64,000 nt of DNA from Odobenus rosmarus divergens (taxonomy: Eukaryota; Chordata; Mammalia; Carnivora; Odobenidae): assembly GCF_000321225.1 (NCBI RefSeq), contig NW_004450660.1, forward strand, positions 1,273,414-1,337,413, read 5' to 3'. The notes beneath the pieces were generated by a model. That model worked only from the letters and a program-made list of their open reading frames with translations. It ran no database searches and was not told the DNA's origin. The translations under genes were made by a program, and so were the position numbers. Positions 1 through 12,337 of the stretch are shown one piece after another; within the stretch, counting starts at the first letter, position 1; each line of letters opens with the position of its first letter.

Positions 1-544
1 AATCTCCTTTGTTTGTGGGGGAGACATAGGGTCAGGGAGATTACTGAATTCTCTCAAAGCCACTAAGCTCTTTTAATTATCAAAGAAGATGCCTGCTGAA
101 CACAAACTAAAGATCCCACACTTGGTAGGCAGCCATTTGTTAACTTGTATTACTAGGCAAGAACAAACACCAATAAGAGAATAAATGGACTAAAATTCAT
201 TTAGGCATACCTCTATATCGGATGGTAGCCTTAGATATTGACATCTTTACTCAAATTAGCAAAAAGGAATAGCCAACAATTAAAAATACACCAACTAAAA
301 GAATGCTAAAGCCTGAATTGAGCTTTAATTTAAAACCACTGGACATGAAAACTAGTTATTTTTTTCAGGACTCACAAAGAGTTCTAATAATTACACTTAG
401 GTATAAAGAAATAAATTTCAAAATGTCTGAAACACCCAAGGCAGCTCCCTTAGAGCATGCACTAGGGCACTCCAGTGTAAGCTGAGGAGAGGCAGCATAG
501 GAGGGAGTGGGTGTGTATACAGAAGAGGGTCAGACTTTCCCTCC

Positions 545-690
545 GCCTCTTACTACTTCACTTGCTTGGGGAGGCTAACTGTTCTGAGGTATTCTCACCA
601 TCTGTAAAATGGGAATGATGGCTGTGTCACAGGGTGTGGGGGAGACAAAGTCTGTGCGTGTACTCTCTGAAGGGTGAAGGTTCCAGAGTG
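545..690 (+). repeat. MIR fragment (probable)
   Basis: CTTACTACTTCACTTGCTTGG...CACCATCTGTAAAATGGGAATGATGG carries the MIR word 'catctgtaaaatgggaat'. Confidence 0.55.
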
Positions 691-1059
691 CTAACAATGA
701 CCACTTCTAATGCAATATGCACTCCAAGCACATCTCCCAGTCTGCAGGCAAAGTTCTGTGCGTTAAGGAATTCAACTATATTTGCAGCCTGGAGCCTACT
801 CTCTTCTCTAGCACAGTAAATACAGTGAAGTCTAAATTTATCTGTGCTTACAACTGGCCTTATTTTATAAGAACGTCACGTCACAATGAAAAACGTTAAC
901 AGTTCAATGATGCTTCCTGTGTATTCTGGAGGACCCAAACATAATTTAAAAAGTCATCACCGGATACAGTTTCTACTTCAATAAAAGCCAAGACAAAGAA
1001 ATAAGTAACATAATAAACTGTGTGTGCTATTGTAACTCAAACCTATCTCCTGATTTTAA

Positions 1060-1144
1060 AATATATATATATTATATATATATAAAATACCTATCATATA
1101 TATATGTATATATATATCTTTTGTGTGTGTGTGTGTGTGTGTGT
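1060..1144. repeat. Compound microsatellite (AT)n-(TG)n
   Basis: Interrupted AT dinucleotides followed by about 12 TG repeats. Confidence 0.95.
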
Positions 1145-1154
1145 AAAAGACTAT

Positions 1155-1380
1155 TTAAAGGTTAAGAGCACAGTCTTAGAGTCAAACTATGAGGGTTCAC
1201 AGCCAGGTTTCACTGCCTGGCTAGCTGCTAAGTTACCTCACTTCTCAGAGTGTCTGCTTTCTCACTTGTAAAATGGGAATAAAACTGCATTTCACAAGGA
1301 CAGTACAAGGCTTAAGTGAGAGAAACTATATAATGCACCCAGTGGACCACGCACGGAGGAAGTGAATTATTACTGCTCTT
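1155..1380 (+). repeat. MIR
   Basis: Ordered MIR words: TTAAGAGCACAGTCTTAGAGTCA, CTGGCTAGCTGCTAAGTTACCTCAC, CTTGTAAAATGGGAATAA. Confidence 0.85.
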
Positions 1381-1604
1381 TCCAATAAGACCAGCACACA
1401 GGAGTATATTGCTGAACTAGAATGAGCCGAGGGAACTCAGCACTGGCCAGTCGCCCCAGCCCCGCACTCCACGGCTCTGCTCAACCCCCTGTTGGTGACT
1501 GAACATCTCTAATGTTACTGTGATATTTAGGGACGCAGGTGCTTTGCACTCTGGAATTCTAAAGTGCTGGGACCATAAATCCTAGTGCTTTATTTTTACC
1601 CTTT

Positions 1605-1770
1605 GAAAGCACTTTCATATACAACATCTCATTTGATCTTCTCTAATTCTAGAAGTAGGAAAGGTATTATTTCCAATTCATAGATGAGGACAAACTCAAA
1701 AAGGGTAAAGTACTTGACTCAATCTCCTGCAGAGCTGAGAAGACAGTACTGGGGACAGGCCAGCTGGCAT
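1605..1770 (-). repeat. MIR
   Basis: Antisense MIR words: ACAACATCTCATTTGATCTTC, AGGTATTATTTCC, TAGATGAGGACAAACTC. Confidence 0.75.
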
Positions 1771-2214
1771 GAGCCAATGCTAATACTTAGTCTAACACAG
1801 TCAGCTCCTGGACAGCAGGTTAAATACCTTTCAACTAAAGACACATGAAAATTTCCTATACAACAGCTGAATGGGGAAACAAGGAATCAGATGCATCCAT
1901 AAGGAACTCTTGAATTTGAACTGCAATTTGATTCGGCTTTTAATTTTAACTGACACAGGAAAGAAAGTTGAAGTGCTGTATCAGAATAATATTGGTTTTC
2001 AAAGTATTTTCCACATTTTCTCACCTTTAAGTTGCGTTATTTGACTCTTGAGAGGTCAAAGAAAAATTGATTTGTTCCTAATTTTTTTCATTAGTCCTAC
2101 ATAAGCAATTGTAAATACCTTGAAAAAGACTAGAATATTCAAAGTTGTTTTTAATGTTTAAAGTTCTAAGAGAAAGAAACAGTTAATGAATCCAAATATC
2201 ATTTAATAAATGCT

Positions 2215-2262
2215 ATCTCTCATTCTCTCAAATAAATAAATAAAATCTTAAAAAAACATAAG
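2215..2262 (+). mobile_element. 3' scrap of a Can-SINE
   Basis: CTCATTCTCTCAAATAAATAAATAAAATCTTAAAAAAAC is the SINE tail alone; the body is missing. Confidence 0.5.
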
Positions 2263-3239
2263 TGCAGAAGTGAACACGCTACCAATTTTTTGAAAGGGCA
2301 GTCTAAAGGCCCACTGGTAGGTAGTCCAATTAAACTTGAAGTACAAAATGAACAATTAGGAATACGTTAGGTTACAAATCACAGGTTAACAAAAAATTAA
2401 GGCCTGGGTCTTCTGTGGTCCATCTCCCTCTGTCAGAGTCTAACTACCTTGTAATAAATAAGCCTGACTGAGTTTTATAGTCCACTGGTTGTAAAGATTG
2501 ATTCTAGCTGATGCTGCCACCAGTAATGGTCCCTTCTCTTCTCCATCCCATCCATTCCTGATCCAGTCTCCTAAAAAAGTCCCACTGGTGGCTTCTATGC
2601 TCCAGCAGGGCAGAACACATCAATATCCTGAGCGAGTATTATCCAAAAGCAGTTATGTGGTATCTGAACTGAACTGGGGCAGGGAGTCCACCCTGGCCTC
2701 AGCTGCAGCATAGCAGAGGACCCCTCTTTGCCCAGGATCTAGGGTAAGATCCAGTGATGTTTCACTTCCCAGACTTACAGGTGAGACACCGAAATAACTA
2801 CTGGGCTGCTGGGCAGAAAATGAGAGCCACAACAGCTGAGAGTGCTGACTTCACCATTTCCTCCATGACACACAATCCTGGAGGAAAGTTGGTGATGGCT
2901 GTCAGGTCTTCACAGTGTCCAAACCCCAAATTCGTACACATCAGCCTAAAAACCCAAGATTTTATCCCATTTTCACAGGTAAAAGTATTGTAGAATAAAG
3001 AGCTGGAATGGTGAAATTATAAAATTTCCAAGGATATTTTAATGGTTTATGGAAAGAAGAGAGAATATTAATATTGTATTTAAAAAGATTTGATTCATGT
3101 GGCTATGAAGCATATGGAAAAAACTGAATATTTAAAATATATTCCTTAAGCAGAAACTTTTTACAAAATATAAGTGCTATTATCAGTGTTTTTAAGGCAG
3201 GCAATCTCCCTTAGTGCACTTTTAAAAAAGCAATCCTAG

Positions 3240-3428
3240 GGGCACCTGGGTGGCTCAGTTGGTTAAGCGGCTGCCTTCGGCTCAGGTCATGATCCCAGGG
3301 TCCTGGAATCAAGCCCCGCATCGAGCTGCTCAGCAGAGAACCTGCTTCTTCCTCTCCCTCTGCCTGCCACTACCCCTGCTTGTGCTCTCTATGTCAAATA
3401 AATACATAAAATCTTTAAAAAAAAATAA
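3240..3428 (+). mobile_element. Can-SINE
   Basis: tRNA-like head GGGCACCTGGGTGGCTCAG, CT-rich middle, AAATACATAAAATC tail. Target duplication AAAAAAGCAATCCTAG at 3224-3239 and again directly after the A-tail. Confidence 0.93.
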
Positions 3429-5246
3429 AAAAAGCAATCCTAGATTAGGTATTTAAAAAAATAACTAATTGATAGCATATATTTTTCTAGGTCTTTGGGC
3501 TAAATTCTGTGACAGAGTTAAAAACAATCTGGCTTCAGGCAATATAAAATGCAGCTCCTGTGCTCAAAGTAATATACCGGGGCAGAAGTAACTCAATAGC
3601 ATGAGGACAGAAAATCAGCCTAGGAGTAAAAGTATGGTATAGGTAACTCAAAGTGTAGAGGGGATTGATCACAAAGACAAACCCTATCAATGCTCAATAA
3701 ATAATTTATAAAGATTTATTTTTAATAAAGAACTGAGAAATACATGAAAATGTGTGAGTGCAATGGCATTACAGGAACCTTGCTATAGCAAAGAATTCAG
3801 TGTACGTGGCTTACTGAAGACCTTGTAATGGCAAGTCCCAGAACAACTTGTCAGCACAAATGAAAAGGCAAGACCTACATGTGTGTTTGGGGGCCAGGGG
3901 TGGGGCAGGGGATGTGTATGTGTTGTAGGCAAGGGAATATGAAACAGAGACAGAACTCAGAAACAATAATTTCATCTTGGCTCGGTGTATGACCAACCAT
4001 ATTATCTACTCAGATAAGAAATTTCTACTAATTTGTTTTTAGTAATTAAAATCTGCAACATTCAGTGTTTTGGGGAACCTTCAATAAGAATAAAGCATTA
4101 TATTACACAGTGTAATTCTGAGCACATTTCTTTACCAAGTTGCCGTATTTAGAGATAAGCTGACTTCAGAAACTAATGGTTTTCTATCTTATCACCAAAA
4201 CTTGGCCCAGGAATTAAGAAGGAGAAGAGAAAGCAAGAAGTTCTTGAGTATAAACCTTTTCTCTTTGGTGCCAAAACTGCCTTTATGGATCTAAGCCCCA
4301 AGAGGGAAGGCTTTGTTCTCACGCATCTTTGACACTATTTAAAACTCCTAGCAAATCCTCCTGCAGCGGAGGGAATGTTCCACCATGCACTTATAAAACT
4401 GAAGGATGATTTCAGTTTGCATTGTGCAAATGAGTCTTACCTGCCTTATTAGCGGTAACAAAAACTGCTAGTTATCACAATGAGTCACAAGAAGCTAGAA
4501 GAATGGTGCTAATGCAACTGAGACTCAAAAGCACTTGCTCTATTTCTCACAGCAGCTGTGTCTAAATAAATCAGGTGCCCGCAGCATGTAGTAAGTGCTC
4601 CCAAATATGTGAATAACGGATCCCAACATTCAGAACTAAGTGTATGGGTTGTGATGGAAGCAGGAAGGGTCAAGCATTCCTCACTACCAGGAATCTAAGA
4701 CAAACAGTAATTAGTGCTGGATGTGCTCAGCAATGAGTTAGAAGCAGCTTCAGTTATGTGTATGAAGAACAGCAATGGGCAAGAGAGTTTTCTGTGGATA
4801 TGCTTCAAGTTGGTACAATCACAATGATTAAGTCAGTTAAAAAGTCCTCTTCCAAATCTACTTGAAAGTCAACTTCTTCTAGAACTTGAGCCCCAAATTA
4901 TTAGATTAAAAAAAAAATTCACAGTGAAATTCATACTTACTAGGAATTGCCAACTCTATTCAAATTATGTGAAAAGAACCCCGCCCAATACAATTAAATT
5001 TGAATTTTCACAATCAGGAAACAATACAGCTAAGTGTCACCAAACAACATATTTTAAAGTTTTAACTAAAAAGGAAAATATGTATACATATGTGCATTTA
5101 TGGAAAGAACTTTATAAACACAGGAAAAAGTCCAAGCAGGGCTTTGCTTATTAGAGGTCATCCCCGGGGATATCCATCCTTATATAACTAAAGCTAAAGT
5201 AAAGAAAGACAATTTTTAACAGTATAGTTACCAAAAATTAGATTTA

Positions 5247-5448
5247 TTTTTTTTTTTTTAAGATTTATTTTTTTATTTATTCATTTGTCAGAGAGAGAGA
5301 GCGCACAAGCAGGGGGAGCAGTAGAGGGAGAGGGAGAAGCAGGCTCATCACTGAGCAAGGAGCCCGATGTGGGACTCGATCCCAGGACCCCGGGATCATG
5401 ACCCGAGCCGAAGGCAGACGCCCAACTGACTGAGCCACCCAGGCGTCC
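5247..5448 (-). mobile_element. Can-SINE (younger of a serial pair)
   Basis: Reverse-complement element ending GAGCCACCCAGGCGTCCCT. It landed in the target word AGATTTATTTTTTT, which is repeated on both sides and is itself part of the target duplication of the neighbouring SINE. Confidence 0.92.
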
Positions 5449-5458
5449 CTAGATTTAT

Positions 5459-5650
5459 TTTTTTAAAGATTTTATTTATTTATTTGACGGAAAGCGAGAG
5501 AAAGCACAAGCAGGGGGAGCAGCAGAGGGAGAGGGAAAAGCAGGCTTCCCGGTGAGCAGGGAGCCCAATGTGGGGCTCGATCCCATGAACCCGGGATCAA
5601 GACCTGAGCCGAAGGCAGACGCTTAACTGACTGAGCCACCCAGGCGCCCC
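5459..5650 (-). mobile_element. Can-SINE (older of a serial pair)
   Basis: Reverse-complement element ending GAGCCACCCAGGCGCCCC. Its target duplication CCAAAAATTAGATTTA is found at about 5230-5245 and 5650-5665, outside both SINEs, showing it inserted first. Confidence 0.92.
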
Positions 5651-5941
5651 CAAAAATTAGATTTAAAGTTATTTTCAAAATTCCTCTCTAACAGAATCTG
5701 TTAAACACAAACATGCTAACTACTCAGTCCTAATTTCTCTCCACTTTGCAAAATACTATTCTCCCAGTATAGTTACAGGCTTTAAAAAAGTAAATATTTT
5801 CTCATCATTTAACAAATATTTCTTTTTTCTGAGCCTTCGTTAATTCTCCTTTGAATTTCTCCTTAGAGTTGATATCCAAGTTTAAAATTCCAAGAGTTGG
5901 TAAGTTCAAAAAACCAATTGTTGTTTCAATAATTACAACTA

Positions 5942-6140
5942 GGGGCGCCTGGGTGGCTCAGTCAGTTAAGCGTCTGCCTTCAGCTCAGGTCATGATCCCA
6001 GGGTCCTGGGATCGAGCCCCGCATCGGGCTCCCTGCTCGGCGGGAAGCCTGCTTCTCCCTCTCCCGCTCCCCCTGCTTGTGTTCCCTCTCTCGCTGTGTC
6101 TCTCTCTGTCAAATAAATAAAATCTTAAAAAAAAAAAAAA
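5942..6140 (+). mobile_element. Can-SINE
   Basis: Near-consensus element GGGGCGCCTGGGTGGCTCAG to A(n). Perfect target duplication AATTACAACTA at 5931-5941 and 6141-6151. Inverted relative to the pair at 5247-5650. Confidence 0.94.
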
Positions 6141-6554
6141 AATTACAACTAAATATAGCCACAAGAGGTAATTTTCCAATTAAATTAGTGGAAAGTTGCT
6201 AGAGCTTTAAGGAAACCAAGAGATTATGTAAGTCAATCTCTTCTTTTCACAGATGAGAAAACCAAACCCAGGAGACCAGCCTTATGTCCCCACAAAGTGA
6301 TGAGATCCCTGATCTATGTACTAGCAATGATATGCTTTATCCCACATCACATAGTTTTGAAGGTTGTGTTTTCCATTATTCTAGCAAATAATTTCAAAAT
6401 AATGATGAAAAATAACTTGCTCTCAAGATGATGTATAATCTATACACACTACCTTTGCTAAACTAATGGCAACTAGTAAGGTAAACTTGAGTCTCTTAAC
6501 CTCATCCTCATCTGTACAAAGTATTAGTGAGTCTTCATAGTTACTTGCAGTGAT

Positions 6555-6765
6555 ATTATTTGACAGTTAATGTTTACTGAGTAGTTTTCTGGGTCAAGAA
6601 TCATGCTTCATTATCTCATCTAATCACTCCACTCACACCATTTTTGAGGTAGGACATTTGAAGTTCAGAGATGTTAAGTGACTTCCCTGGAGTCCAACAG
6701 TAGTAAGTGGCTAACAGGTCTGACTCTTAGAACGCAGGTTCCTAATCACTACACTGTGTCGTCTC
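6555..6765 (-). repeat. MIR
   Basis: Antisense MIR order: TGTTTACTGAGTAG, CATTATCTCATCTAATC, TTGAGGTAGGACAT, TTAAGTGACTTCCCTGG, AGTAGTAAGTGGCTAACAGG. Confidence 0.85.
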
Positions 6766-6999
6766 TGAAATACAAATGGGCAGTTCCAAAACCACATTCA
6801 GGATCAAAGTGGATGGAATTTGTTTTACAGGAGAACACCTCTGAATCCGTGAACCTTTGAAACTGTGGGAGCTGTTGGCAGTGCAAAGACCTGTGGCTGC
6901 AGACTATCTTGCACCAGCTCTGATGTAACTCCTTTGGGCCTCCTGACCCACTTCCTAGCACACCGTGATTACCTGTCAAACTACAAAAGCTTTTTATTT

Positions 7000-7450
7000 T
7001 GTCCTAACCACAAAGATCTAAGGACTGGCCAGTGGGAGCAATAAGGAAAGCAGAGAGCTCTGCATGGCTCTCTGGACAGTCCCAGCTTCGTTCCTGAGTC
7101 CCATCTACACCCTGCTCTCCACCTAGACAGAGCTATCTGAATTATACTTGCAGTTCTCCATGTCAGCAGAGGGCCTGCCCCCCCAAACTCTGCCACCCCA
7201 GTCATAAAACCTCCCGCAAGCGCCTTTCACCTGTTTAACAACTCTGAATTCTTTGAGACTTGGCAAGGACCTCCCATTTCCCAGAATACCCTCCCTATAC
7301 CCGCCTCACTCCCAGCTCACGAAGGCCTGCACAGCCCTTGTCATCAGTAGACTGTTACCTTGTTAAACTCCTTCACAGGCATCATCCCTGCTGGGTTCCT
7401 AGCACCTTGGTGCCTGGCTCACAGCAGTCACTCAGAGTGCTCCTGAAGGC
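7000..7450 (+). repeat. L2-like LINE fragment (probable)
   Basis: The end resembles the L2 3' terminus (TCCTAGCACCTTGGTGCCTGGCTCACAGCAGTCACTCA), preceded by pyrimidine-rich L2-like sequence. The 152-residue frame at 7382-7840 minus overlaps this and is not supported as a gene. Confidence 0.5.
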
Positions 7451-7708
7451 ACGGACAGTGGCGGCATCAGAGGGCATAAGAGCACTGGCAATGGGCATTC
7501 GCCCTGGCATGTTCACTACTCTGCCCTTTGGTTTCTCTAGAGAGAATAGCCACAGACCAGACAAAAAGATTTCAAATGACCCCACATCTGACAAGCCTAT
7601 CTTCCTATAGCCCATCAGCTCCCTGGAAACTTGCCTGAGGGGCCAGGCAGCCGATGTAAACCTTGTGATCATGTTCTCCCGACACAGTCCAACAGTAGTA
7701 AGTGTTAT

Positions 7709-7742
7709 AGCCTGCGCTTGCAGCAAGCCTGCGCTTGCAGCA
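7709..7742 (+). repeat. Exact 17-bp tandem duplication
   Basis: AGCCTGCGCTTGCAGCA occurs twice head to tail with no mismatch. Confidence 0.9.
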
Positions 7743-8149
7743 TTGGAGCATGTTTGTTCTCTGACTGGAGATGGTCTTGGATTATTCTCAAAGACAGAAA
7801 TACATTGTATGGCACCAAAATATTTTCCTGACATTGCCACCTTTGAAATTTTAATACAAATGGAAAAATCTGACTCACTTTACAATAATGTATACTTTCC
7901 AAACAACTCTTTGTAAACACTGCCGTTCAGTAAGACATGACCATGGATGCAGTGACGGGAAAAACTGAAGAGGTTTAAAAGTGGCAAATCTAATTCAGAT
8001 ACTGAAGAACTCTAAAGAGTTCAGCAGAATTCACAATACAGTACTGACTTCTCCAAATAGCCGCATTTATATTTAGTAGAATACCAATACTTCTTTATTG
8101 CAAAGGGAATAAAAATATATTTAAAAACATCTCATTATAGAGATGAAAT

Positions 8150-8470
8150 GAGTATTCCAGATAGGGGAAACAGCACACTGAGAAAAAAGAGGGGCGAGCT
8201 GGGAAAACAGTAATACGAACATGGAGGAACATGGATGTCTGGAGCAGGGTGTCCTGGAAGGGGGAGTGAAGAGGGGAGCAGAGCTGGTCACCAGAGGCTT
8301 CTGAGCTACAGTGAGGAGTCTGGACTTCATTCTGAGGATGAAGGAAAGTTTCGTGGACAGAAGTGTCACGGGCAGACCTGCACTGTAGAAGCCCCACTCT
8401 AACTGCAGTGTAGGGAAAAGACGGGAAGACATGTCTAAAAGCAGGAACCTAGTTACAAAGGAAGCTCTGC
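8150..8470 (+). repeat. Ancient repeat, probably the same family as at 13.0 kb
   Basis: GGAGTCTGGACTTCATTCTGAGGATGAAGG and surrounding purine-rich text resemble the middle of the same recurring element. No usable open frame. Confidence 0.35.
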
Positions 8471-8994
8471 AAGAACTGGGATGAGGTGACAGCGGCATGA
8501 CCCGGGGTTAGCAACTGTGGTGTAGATTCCAAAGCTAGCAGAGACCTGGGGGCACTAGAACTGGAGACTGCTTGGATGCTGAGGATGAGGAGGCCCGCAG
8601 GGTAAGGGCACAGTAATTTAGCGGGCAGTGGCAGGAATTACCAACAGGCATCCCAAACAACCAAGAAATCTGAGGGAGCGGACAGCAAGGCTGGGGAGGA
8701 CAGGGATTCAGGTTGGACACGTGGCAGCTGCAGTGCCTGCCAGAGCTGTACCTTCTAGAAAAGCGATCCCAGAGGCAGTTGAATGCAGGGTTCTGTCACT
8801 GAAGCTAAGACATTTCAGGAACCAAAATATTAATCAGAACGAGTCAGCAAACATATAGTTAATAATCTAATATATCCTTTCTCTTTAGTCAGTGACTTTC
8901 TTTTAATCTTTGTACAAAACTTGAAATGTGATTATTTAGGAGTTTAGGCCCCTCGTGTAAGAAAAAGATCTGGAATAAAGAAATGCTAGAGACC

Positions 8995-9115
8995 TAGCCC
9001 TGCATCAGGCTCCGCGCTCAAACAGCATGGAGTCTGTTTGAGATTCTCTCTCCCTCTCCCTCCACCCCTCGCGTGCTCTCTCTCTCTCACTCAAATATAT
9101 AAAAATATATTTTTT
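8995..9115 (+). mobile_element. 5'-truncated Can-SINE
   Basis: Only the second half remains: CCTGCATCAGGCTCCGCGCTC, CT-rich tract, CTCACTCAAATATATAAAAAT. The tRNA-like head is absent. Confidence 0.8.
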
Positions 9116-9164
9116 AAATATATAAAACATATTAGAAAACACTGGTGAACTGTGATAATTCCGC

Positions 9165-9400
9165 ACTTGGGAATAATAATAGTTATTACTTATATGGTGT
9201 TTACCATGCACCAAGCACTGTTTGAAGAACTATACAAACACACAGTCTTTGCAACAACTATGAAGTAGTATCTTCATGTCACAGCTAAGAAAACCAAAGT
9301 GCAAAGAAGCTAAGTAACTGTCCGGTTACCCTACTTGATAGTGGTGACACTCGGATTAGAATTCATGTGTCTGTACTCTTAGGTACAATTCAGCACTCCA
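9165..9400 (-). repeat. MIR
   Basis: Antisense MIR words: ATGCACCAAGCACTGTTTGAAG, AAGTAGTATCTTCATGTCACAGCTAAGAAAACC, AAGCTAAGTAACTG, GGATTAGAATTCA. Confidence 0.8.
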
Positions 9401-9589
9401 TCTCTAGGACATTCTATAAGACCTAGACAGAAATAATGAAAAGAAAGAACTGAAATTTGAAAAAATAATTAAAGCTTCTTTATGGAAAAATACTGTAACT
9501 GAAATTCATAACTCACAACACGGAAGTGGAGGAAAACAATTCCAATACATGTCAGAGCTAAAATTCTAATATACAGAGGATGATTACAA

Positions 9590-10440
9590 ACCAGTAAGAA
9601 AAAATGAACAATTCTTACCCATGTGTGAAAGGAAATATACCAAAAAATATGAAACTGATAATAAATAGGACAAGTTGTACAATGATGCTAAAAAGCTAAG
9701 AAATTTAAATTAGGATAAAAAACCATCTTTCATCCACCAAACTGGCAAAAAATGAAAGACTGATGATATGCAATGTTGGCCAAAATGTGGGGCCATGGGC
9801 AATCTCACATACTGTGCGGTATATATAAACTGGTACAATGTCTGACAGGGCACTTCAGCTATAGAGTCAAATTTTAAATATGCATGTCCTTTGACTGAGC
9901 AATTCCACTTCTGAATATCTGTTTTATAGAACTAGATGCACAAATATATGAAAATGTATATACAATGGTAGTCACTGAAGCTTAATTTAACAATCCAAAA
10001 ACAAACTATATAAATGTCTAAAAACAGGAAACTGGCTAATGTGACATTCATAAGATGGAATACTATTCAGTCATTAAAAAGACAGCTCTATGTGTATCAA
10101 GATAACAAAATACTGTCAAGAAAAAAGCAAAGCCTAGGGGCGCCTGGGTGGCTCAGTCATTAAGCGTCTGCCTTCGGCTCAGGTCATGATCCCAGGGTCC
10201 TGGGATCGAGCCCTACATTGGGCTCCCTGCTATGCGGGAAGCCTGCTTCTCCCTCTCCCACTCCCCCTACTTGTGTTCCCCCTCTCGCTGTGTCTCTCTC
10301 TGTCAAATAAATAAATAAATAAAATCTTTAAAAAAAAAAAAGCAAAGCCTATAGTAGTCTACAATGTATAGTCTTTTTTGTTAAATGATAAAGATATGTT
10401 TTAAAAAAATAAAATGTTCTGTTGCTTTCAAAAGGATCGT
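9590..10440 (+). mobile_element. Old LINE-1 ORF2 remnant
   Basis: Degenerate L1-type words such as CCACCAAACTGGCAAAAAATG, GAGCAATTCCACTTCTG and AAGATGGAATACTATTCAGTC run in sense order on the plus strand. A Can-SINE at 10137-10334 splits it. Confidence 0.7.
10137..10334 (+). mobile_element. Can-SINE inserted in an old LINE-1
   Basis: Complete element with target duplication AAAAAAGCAAAGCCTA at 10121-10136 and about 10335-10351. Confidence 0.94.
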
Positions 10441-11949
10441 GTAATAATTTTATTAATGAGGTTTGATACTATAAATTTTGAATCCCAGAGACATTAGGAC
10501 CTCAAAGAACAGCCTGGAGATGTCCGTGTACCAGAGTAATTGAAACATATTTTCCAAAATTCAAAATAAATTTAGCTTAAAACACTACAACTTTTTCAGG
10601 AATATTAATATATACATTAATCTGTCACATCTTTTATAAAATTTAAGTTTCAATGAAAATAATCTTACTTATTACACAAGCAGAATTTAAGAATACTAAC
10701 AGAAATTCAGAAAATAAGAGATGTAGCCAACTCATTATCTTGAAGAAGAAAAAAGAAATGTGGAATGTCTGTTTCAAAACACTTCATCTTAGAGCATACA
10801 GACATGAAGAATGTTTTTGAAGTAATTAAACTAAAAAACTTGTAGTCACCAAGTAACTTGATCAATGTTACAAAGTTGGAGCTTACTGCCTGACTCTTCA
10901 CAGTCTCACTAGGAGAAAGGTCAGTGTATACCAGTGGTGGTGATTAATAAGCATCTTAAAGAAACTGCAGCGTATAAAATGACTCAGGCCCACAAATAAA
11001 GCAAAAAAGATTTTCCCATACAGACAATCCACACGACATTTCTACTGATTACCCTCCAATTTTATGCAATTCTAAACACTTCATTTATTCAGTATCATCA
11101 AGGCCACAGGACTACCTAGGTAGTTCCGGGTAACTTAGAAGCTTACCATTTTGAGGATCAAAATACTTTCTACACCTATCTCTAATGGAAATCTTACTTA
11201 AAATATAATAGGCCTTCTAATTCAGTTCACTGAGTAGACAGAAACACAACCTTGTAATGAGCCACACTCGCCATTATAAAAACAAACAATCCTGATCACA
11301 TTCATTCTGCATTAAGGAAATTGGTACCCAAAAAGTAATGTGGAAAGTTCTGTCATTTAATAAGTTTATAATCTGAGAAGCTATCCGGATATGCAGAAAT
11401 GAATGTTCCCACACCAGGTGTCCCCTGACAGCAATGCTGGGAGGTGCTCTTGTCCCTCCCTCTCCTCTTTGCTGTCAAGTCTCTCTGTCTACACTGCGGC
11501 CATCAGGGAACCGTCTCTTCCTGATACTTCCAGTCTTTCTAATTGGCTGCTTTTGATCACTGTGTGTTGGGGACACCAAATGGACAAGACCACAAGAATA
11601 ATATCTTAAATAAGTGTCAGTGAATCCTAAGCCAATGCCCTTGAAACTCTTGTTAAGTGTAAAATCAAAGAACTTCAAAGGACAGATTTCGTTACACGCC
11701 CTTTGGCGGCTGAGAGCCTTTTTTCCTTACTTCTTAGTGCTAAATCATGTTCTAGATAAGGGAGGCTGTAGGATTTAGTTACCACCAGTAAACTTTAAAG
11801 TGTTTTCTGTTACGTGGGCTCTTGGTTCCTAAAATTTCATACAGTATTTGCTTAGCAAATCTTTTCTTCAATGCAAACATGAACTTCTATTTACTCCAAG
11901 ATGAATTAATATTAATAAAAAATTAATTTTGCATGACAGTAGGGTTATT

Positions 11950-12199
11950 GGGACAAGAATCCCAGAAGTGGTATTTTAAGTTTACATTACATTTTGAGTA
12001 CTTGAAAGAGAACAATTACATTAATGCATAACACCTTTTTGAGCATATTTATACTCAAAATATAAATATACTCAAGAAATATATAAATACTCAAGGGACA
12101 AGAACCCTAAAATGGCATCTTGAGCTTATATAACATTCTGAGAATTTGAAAAAATGAATCATTATAATAATGCATAACACCTTTATGTGTATATTTATG
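11950..12199 (+). repeat. Imperfect tandem duplication, unit about 146 bp
   Basis: The block GGGACAAGAATCCCAGAAG...ATGCATAACACCTTTTTGAGCATATTTAT (11950-12051) recurs as GGGACAAGAACCCTAAAAT...ATGCATAACACCTTTATGTGTATATTTAT (12095-12198) with many substitutions. The spacing is constant at 145-146 bp. Confidence 0.8.
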
Positions 12200-12337
12200 T
12201 ATATATGAATATGAACATGAGTATAGATATCATATATACATAAATATACATACACACCCATTTTCACCTCCTTAGTAAATGCAAAAGAATCACATACAGA
12301 TAGTATGTTTATCTGGATAGCAGATTATCACGCAGTA

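Noticed and set aside
3250..3456. Recurring peptide WVAQSVKRLPSAQVMIPGS in several frames (also 5472-5678, 5851-6120, 57278-57466)
   Set aside because: This is the translation of the Can-SINE tRNA-like head, not a conserved protein.
5942..6015. tRNA-like sequences at SINE heads
   Set aside because: They derive from tRNA-Lys but are SINE promoters with A/B-box-like words and long tails, not functional tRNA genes.
7382..7840. 152-residue minus-strand frame
   Set aside because: Overlaps an L2-like repeat and the 17-bp tandem repeat, with no known domain or exon-like boundaries.
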